Assembly (NCBI GenBank): GCA_964609215.1
Contig: CAZSQZ010000008.1
Location: forward strand, 1-64,000
DNA length: 64,000 bases
From: JABDKJ01 sp964609215
Lineage (GTDB): Bacteria > Bacteroidota > Bacteroidia > Flavobacteriales_D > JABDKJ01
Reading direction: 5' to 3'
The notes under the pieces are model-generated. The model was given only the letters and a program-made list of their open reading frames with translations. It did no database searches and was not told the origin of the DNA. Positions 61,924 to 64,000 of the stretch are shown here, in pieces. The translations under genes and the position numbers were made by a program. How positions within the stretch are numbered: the first letter of the stretch is position 1; every line of letters begins with the position of its first letter.

Positions 61924-64000
61924 TTAAAATGTTACGTTAACACCGGTCAAAAACATTCTGGCTGCCGGATAAAAGCCTCTATCAATTCCTATTTCCAGTG
62001 TTCCTCGAGAACCAATCTCCGGGTCTAAACCAGTATACTTGGTAAAAGTCCATAAGTTTTGTGCTCCAAGGTAAAAACGGAATTTTTGAATATTAATTTT
62101 CTCTAAAACTCTTTTGGGTAAAGTATAACCTACCTGAATATTTTTTACTCTAGTGAAAGACCCATCTTCTACAAACCTATCAGAAACTCGATTGTTTTGA
62201 TTTGGGTCTTCGTTTGATATACGTGGGTTCTCATTAGTAGAACCTTCACCTGTCCATCTTTCTAAAGCTGATATGGGTAAATTGGTGGTATTCAAATCAT
62301 ATCTAAATATCCCGTTGTATAGATCATTACCTTGGCTACCTTGAAGGAACACGCTGAAATCAAAATTCTGATATTCTGCTTCAAGAACTAACCCAAAAGT
62401 AAAGTCTGGATGAGGGTTTCCAATCATTACCTTATCACTTCCATCTAAAACACCATCTCCATTTTGATCTACGAAAATGATATCTCCAGCTGTTGCATTA
62501 GGTTGTGCTGTATTTGCAGCCGCTTCTTCAATGGTTTGAAATATCCCTGCTGTCTCAAAACCAAAGAAGTAAGCTATTGGTTGGCCTATTTCCGTGTATG
62601 ATACGAAATCACCCGATCCAAAGACATTTCCGGTAGAAATAGGTTGTCCTCCCTCTCCTAATCCAATTACCTCATTTTTAATGAAGGAAATATTCCCGTT
62701 TACATTATACTTAAATCTTCTGTCTCTGTTTCTATAGCCTAAAGCTATTTCCACTCCAGTATTTCTTGCGGAAGCTACATTGGTTGCAGAAGGGTTCAAA
62801 CCAACAATTCCCGGTAAAGGAACAGCCGCCAACATATCTCTGGTATCCTTGATAAAGTAATCGAGAACAAAATTTAATTTACCATTATATAAATCAGCAT
62901 CTATTCCCAAGTTCGTTTGTTCTACTGTTTCCCATTTCAAATCTGGATTTGAAGTAAATACAGGGCCAGAACCATTTATTTGTTGTTGATCTGGACCAAA
63001 AGTATAATTCAATCCATTAATAATAAGTGCAGTATAGTCATAGTTACCTATTCCGTCAGCATTTCCATTCTGTCCCCATGAAAGCCTTAGTTTTAAGAAT
63101 TGAAGCCATTCATTGTCCTGAACTATTCCCATTTCTGACATGTTCCAAGCACCGGAAAAGGAAGGGAAAATTCCAAATCTGTTATTCGCTCCAAATCTAG
63201 AAGAACCATCTCTTCTTACTGTTGCAGCAAATGAAAATTGATTCCCCAATTCATAATTTGCTCTTAAAAAAGTAGAAAGGAAAGATGATTGACCTATTCC
63301 TCCATTCGCACGAGGAGATTGTGCACTAAAATTTAAGCTATTATCTAAAAATGCTTGTTCAGGATCATTGGTTGCTAAACTATCTCTTGAACCAACCAAG
63401 TTTTGAAAATCATTCTTCAATGAAGAATATCCAGCTGTTAAAAGCAGTTTATCTCCATTATTTAAATCTAAATTATAGTTTACAATATTCTCCCATTGCC
63501 AATTACTCCACTTATTCTCTGCTCTAACCACCGAATTGATATCTCTAAACTCAAATGCTGGCCTGTTCGGATCATTTGGTCCTATACCTAAATCAAATGT
63601 TGGGAAAAATATTCTTTGTGTTCCTAACGATAAGTCAATCGAAAAAGTAGATCTGAAAGATAAATTCTTAAGAATATCATATTCTCCAAAAACACTTCCA
63701 ACTAACCTATTGGTAGTCCAATCATCAAAGGTATTTTCAATTTGATTTACCGGGTTGGCGATGTCTGAATCAATAAACTGAGAATAAGAAAATGATCCAT
63801 CTGGTCTTGTAACCGGAGTTACAGGATCAAAATTTAAAGCTCTTAATATAGGTGTTGCGAATTCATTGTTCTCAGCTAAAGCACTTCTGTTCAGATGAGT
63901 AAAGTTGACATTTTGCCCTAATCTAAATTTATCACTAGCTTCATAAGTAGAATTTACTCTGAAAGTATATCTCTCGAACCTACCTTTATCTCCTCCAACA
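61924..64000 (-). CDS. SusC/RagA-family TonB-dependent transporter, 5' end cut by window edge
   Basis: The frame is open from the stop at 61924 through base 64000 with no interruption, giving about 692 residues of the C-terminal beta-barrel; the signal, carboxypeptidase-like and plug domains are beyond the window. Barrel segments are typical of SusC: GGIGQSSFLSTFLRANYEL, FGIFPSFSGAWNMSE, LRLSWGQNGNADGIGNYDY and the C-terminal ILEKINIQKFRFYLGAQNLWT ending in GVNVTF (terminal Phe). GTG at 63531 is inside the gene and is not the start. It would import glucan oligosaccharides delivered by SusD. Confidence 0.93.
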   Translation of the reverse strand, partial: VGGDKGRFERYTFRVNSTYEASDKFRLGQNVNFTHLNRSALAENNEFATPILRALNFDPVTPVTRPDGSFSYSQFIDSDIANPVNQIENTFDDWTTNRLVGSVFGEYDILKNLSFRSTFSIDLSLGTQRIFFPTFDLGIGPNDPNRPAFEFRDINSVVRAENKWSNWQWENIVNYNLDLNNGDKLLLTAGYSSLKNDFQNLVGSRDSLATNDPEQAFLDNSLNFSAQSPRANGGIGQSSFLSTFLRANYELGNQFSFAATVRRDGSSRFGANNRFGIFPSFSGAWNMSEMGIVQDNEWLQFLKLRLSWGQNGNADGIGNYDYTALIINGLNYTFGPDQQQINGSGPVFTSNPDLKWETVEQTNLGIDADLYNGKLNFVLDYFIKDTRDMLAAVPLPGIVGLNPSATNVASARNTGVEIALGYRNRDRRFKYNVNGNISFIKNEVIGLGEGGQPISTGNVFGSGDFVSYTEIGQPIAYFFGFETAGIFQTIEEAAANTAQPNATAGDIIFVDQNGDGVLDGSDKVMIGNPHPDFTFGLVLEAEYQNFDFSVFLQGSQGNDLYNGIFRYDLNTTNLPISALERWTGEGSTNENPRISNEDPNQNNRVSDRFVEDGSFTRVKNIQVGYTLPKRVLEKINIQKFRFYLGAQNLWTFTKYTGLDPEIGSRGTLEIGIDRGFYPAARMFLTGVNVTF

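Noticed and set aside
63531..63745. SusC gene starting at GTG 63531, and a short plus-strand frame at 63536
   Set aside because: The minus-strand frame stays open to the window edge with typical barrel sequence, so 63531 is internal and the plus-strand frame is an antisense shadow.

Overview
The window comes from a member of the Bacteroidota, most likely a marine Cytophagales- or Flavobacteriia-like heterotroph. The evidence is a SusC/SusD laminarin locus, type IX secretion sorting domains (PNP motifs and a CHU_C-type end), a GWxTD protein, BshA (bacillithiol synthesis), a PUR-family protein, a yajC-coaE-nusB cluster typical of the phylum, and general absence of Shine-Dalgarno sequences. The DNA is AT-rich.

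Left part (1 to about 17.5 kb) is accessory DNA. Positions 545-6972 hold a mobilisation module: tightly overlapping small genes, a vWA-like lipoprotein, a 47-residue membrane peptide, a VirD4/TraG coupling protein, a MobC-like relaxosome protein and a relaxase. No mating-pore genes or integrase are visible, so it looks like part of a mobilisable or integrative element. Positions 7353-13840 hold a minus-strand operon: a CARF-AAA+-HTH protein resembling RtcR but lacking the sigma-54-activating residues, a vWA (TerY-like) protein with an N-terminal helical domain, a divergent protein kinase, a PP2C phosphatase, and a protein resembling the MYG1/DHH phosphoesterases. This is the best candidate for an undescribed signalling or defence system. 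A structured non-coding stretch (13822-13981), a tiny lipoprotein (14018-14179), a TPR histidine kinase with its response regulator and an unknown gene follow. The region ends at the 3' end of a tRNA-Leu(GAG) gene, a plausible attachment site.

Middle part (17.6-58.4 kb) reads as ordinary chromosome: a GT39/ArnT-like glycosyltransferase, a hybrid kinase with a LytTR regulator, a CoA transferase, T9SS surface proteins, bshA, a GH3/beta-lactamase-like fusion, tRNA-Ser(UGA), GWxTD protein, coaE-yajC-DUF1573-nusB, an ABC exporter, a PUR protein, a flavin oxidoreductase, a secreted sugar dehydrogenase, prfC, a thioredoxin-like lipid-side protein, an unusual ABC ATPase/membrane pair, a repeat-rich surface protein containing a 100-N assembly gap, an OmpR-type two-component pair, and a zincin metalloprotease. 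A five-hairpin RNA candidate lies at 31241-31436.

Right end (58.4-64 kb) is a minus-strand polysaccharide utilisation locus: SusC (cut by the window edge), SusD, a PKD surface lipoprotein and a GH16 laminarinase with a Calx-beta domain. It would bind, cleave and import beta-1,3-glucan (laminarin).
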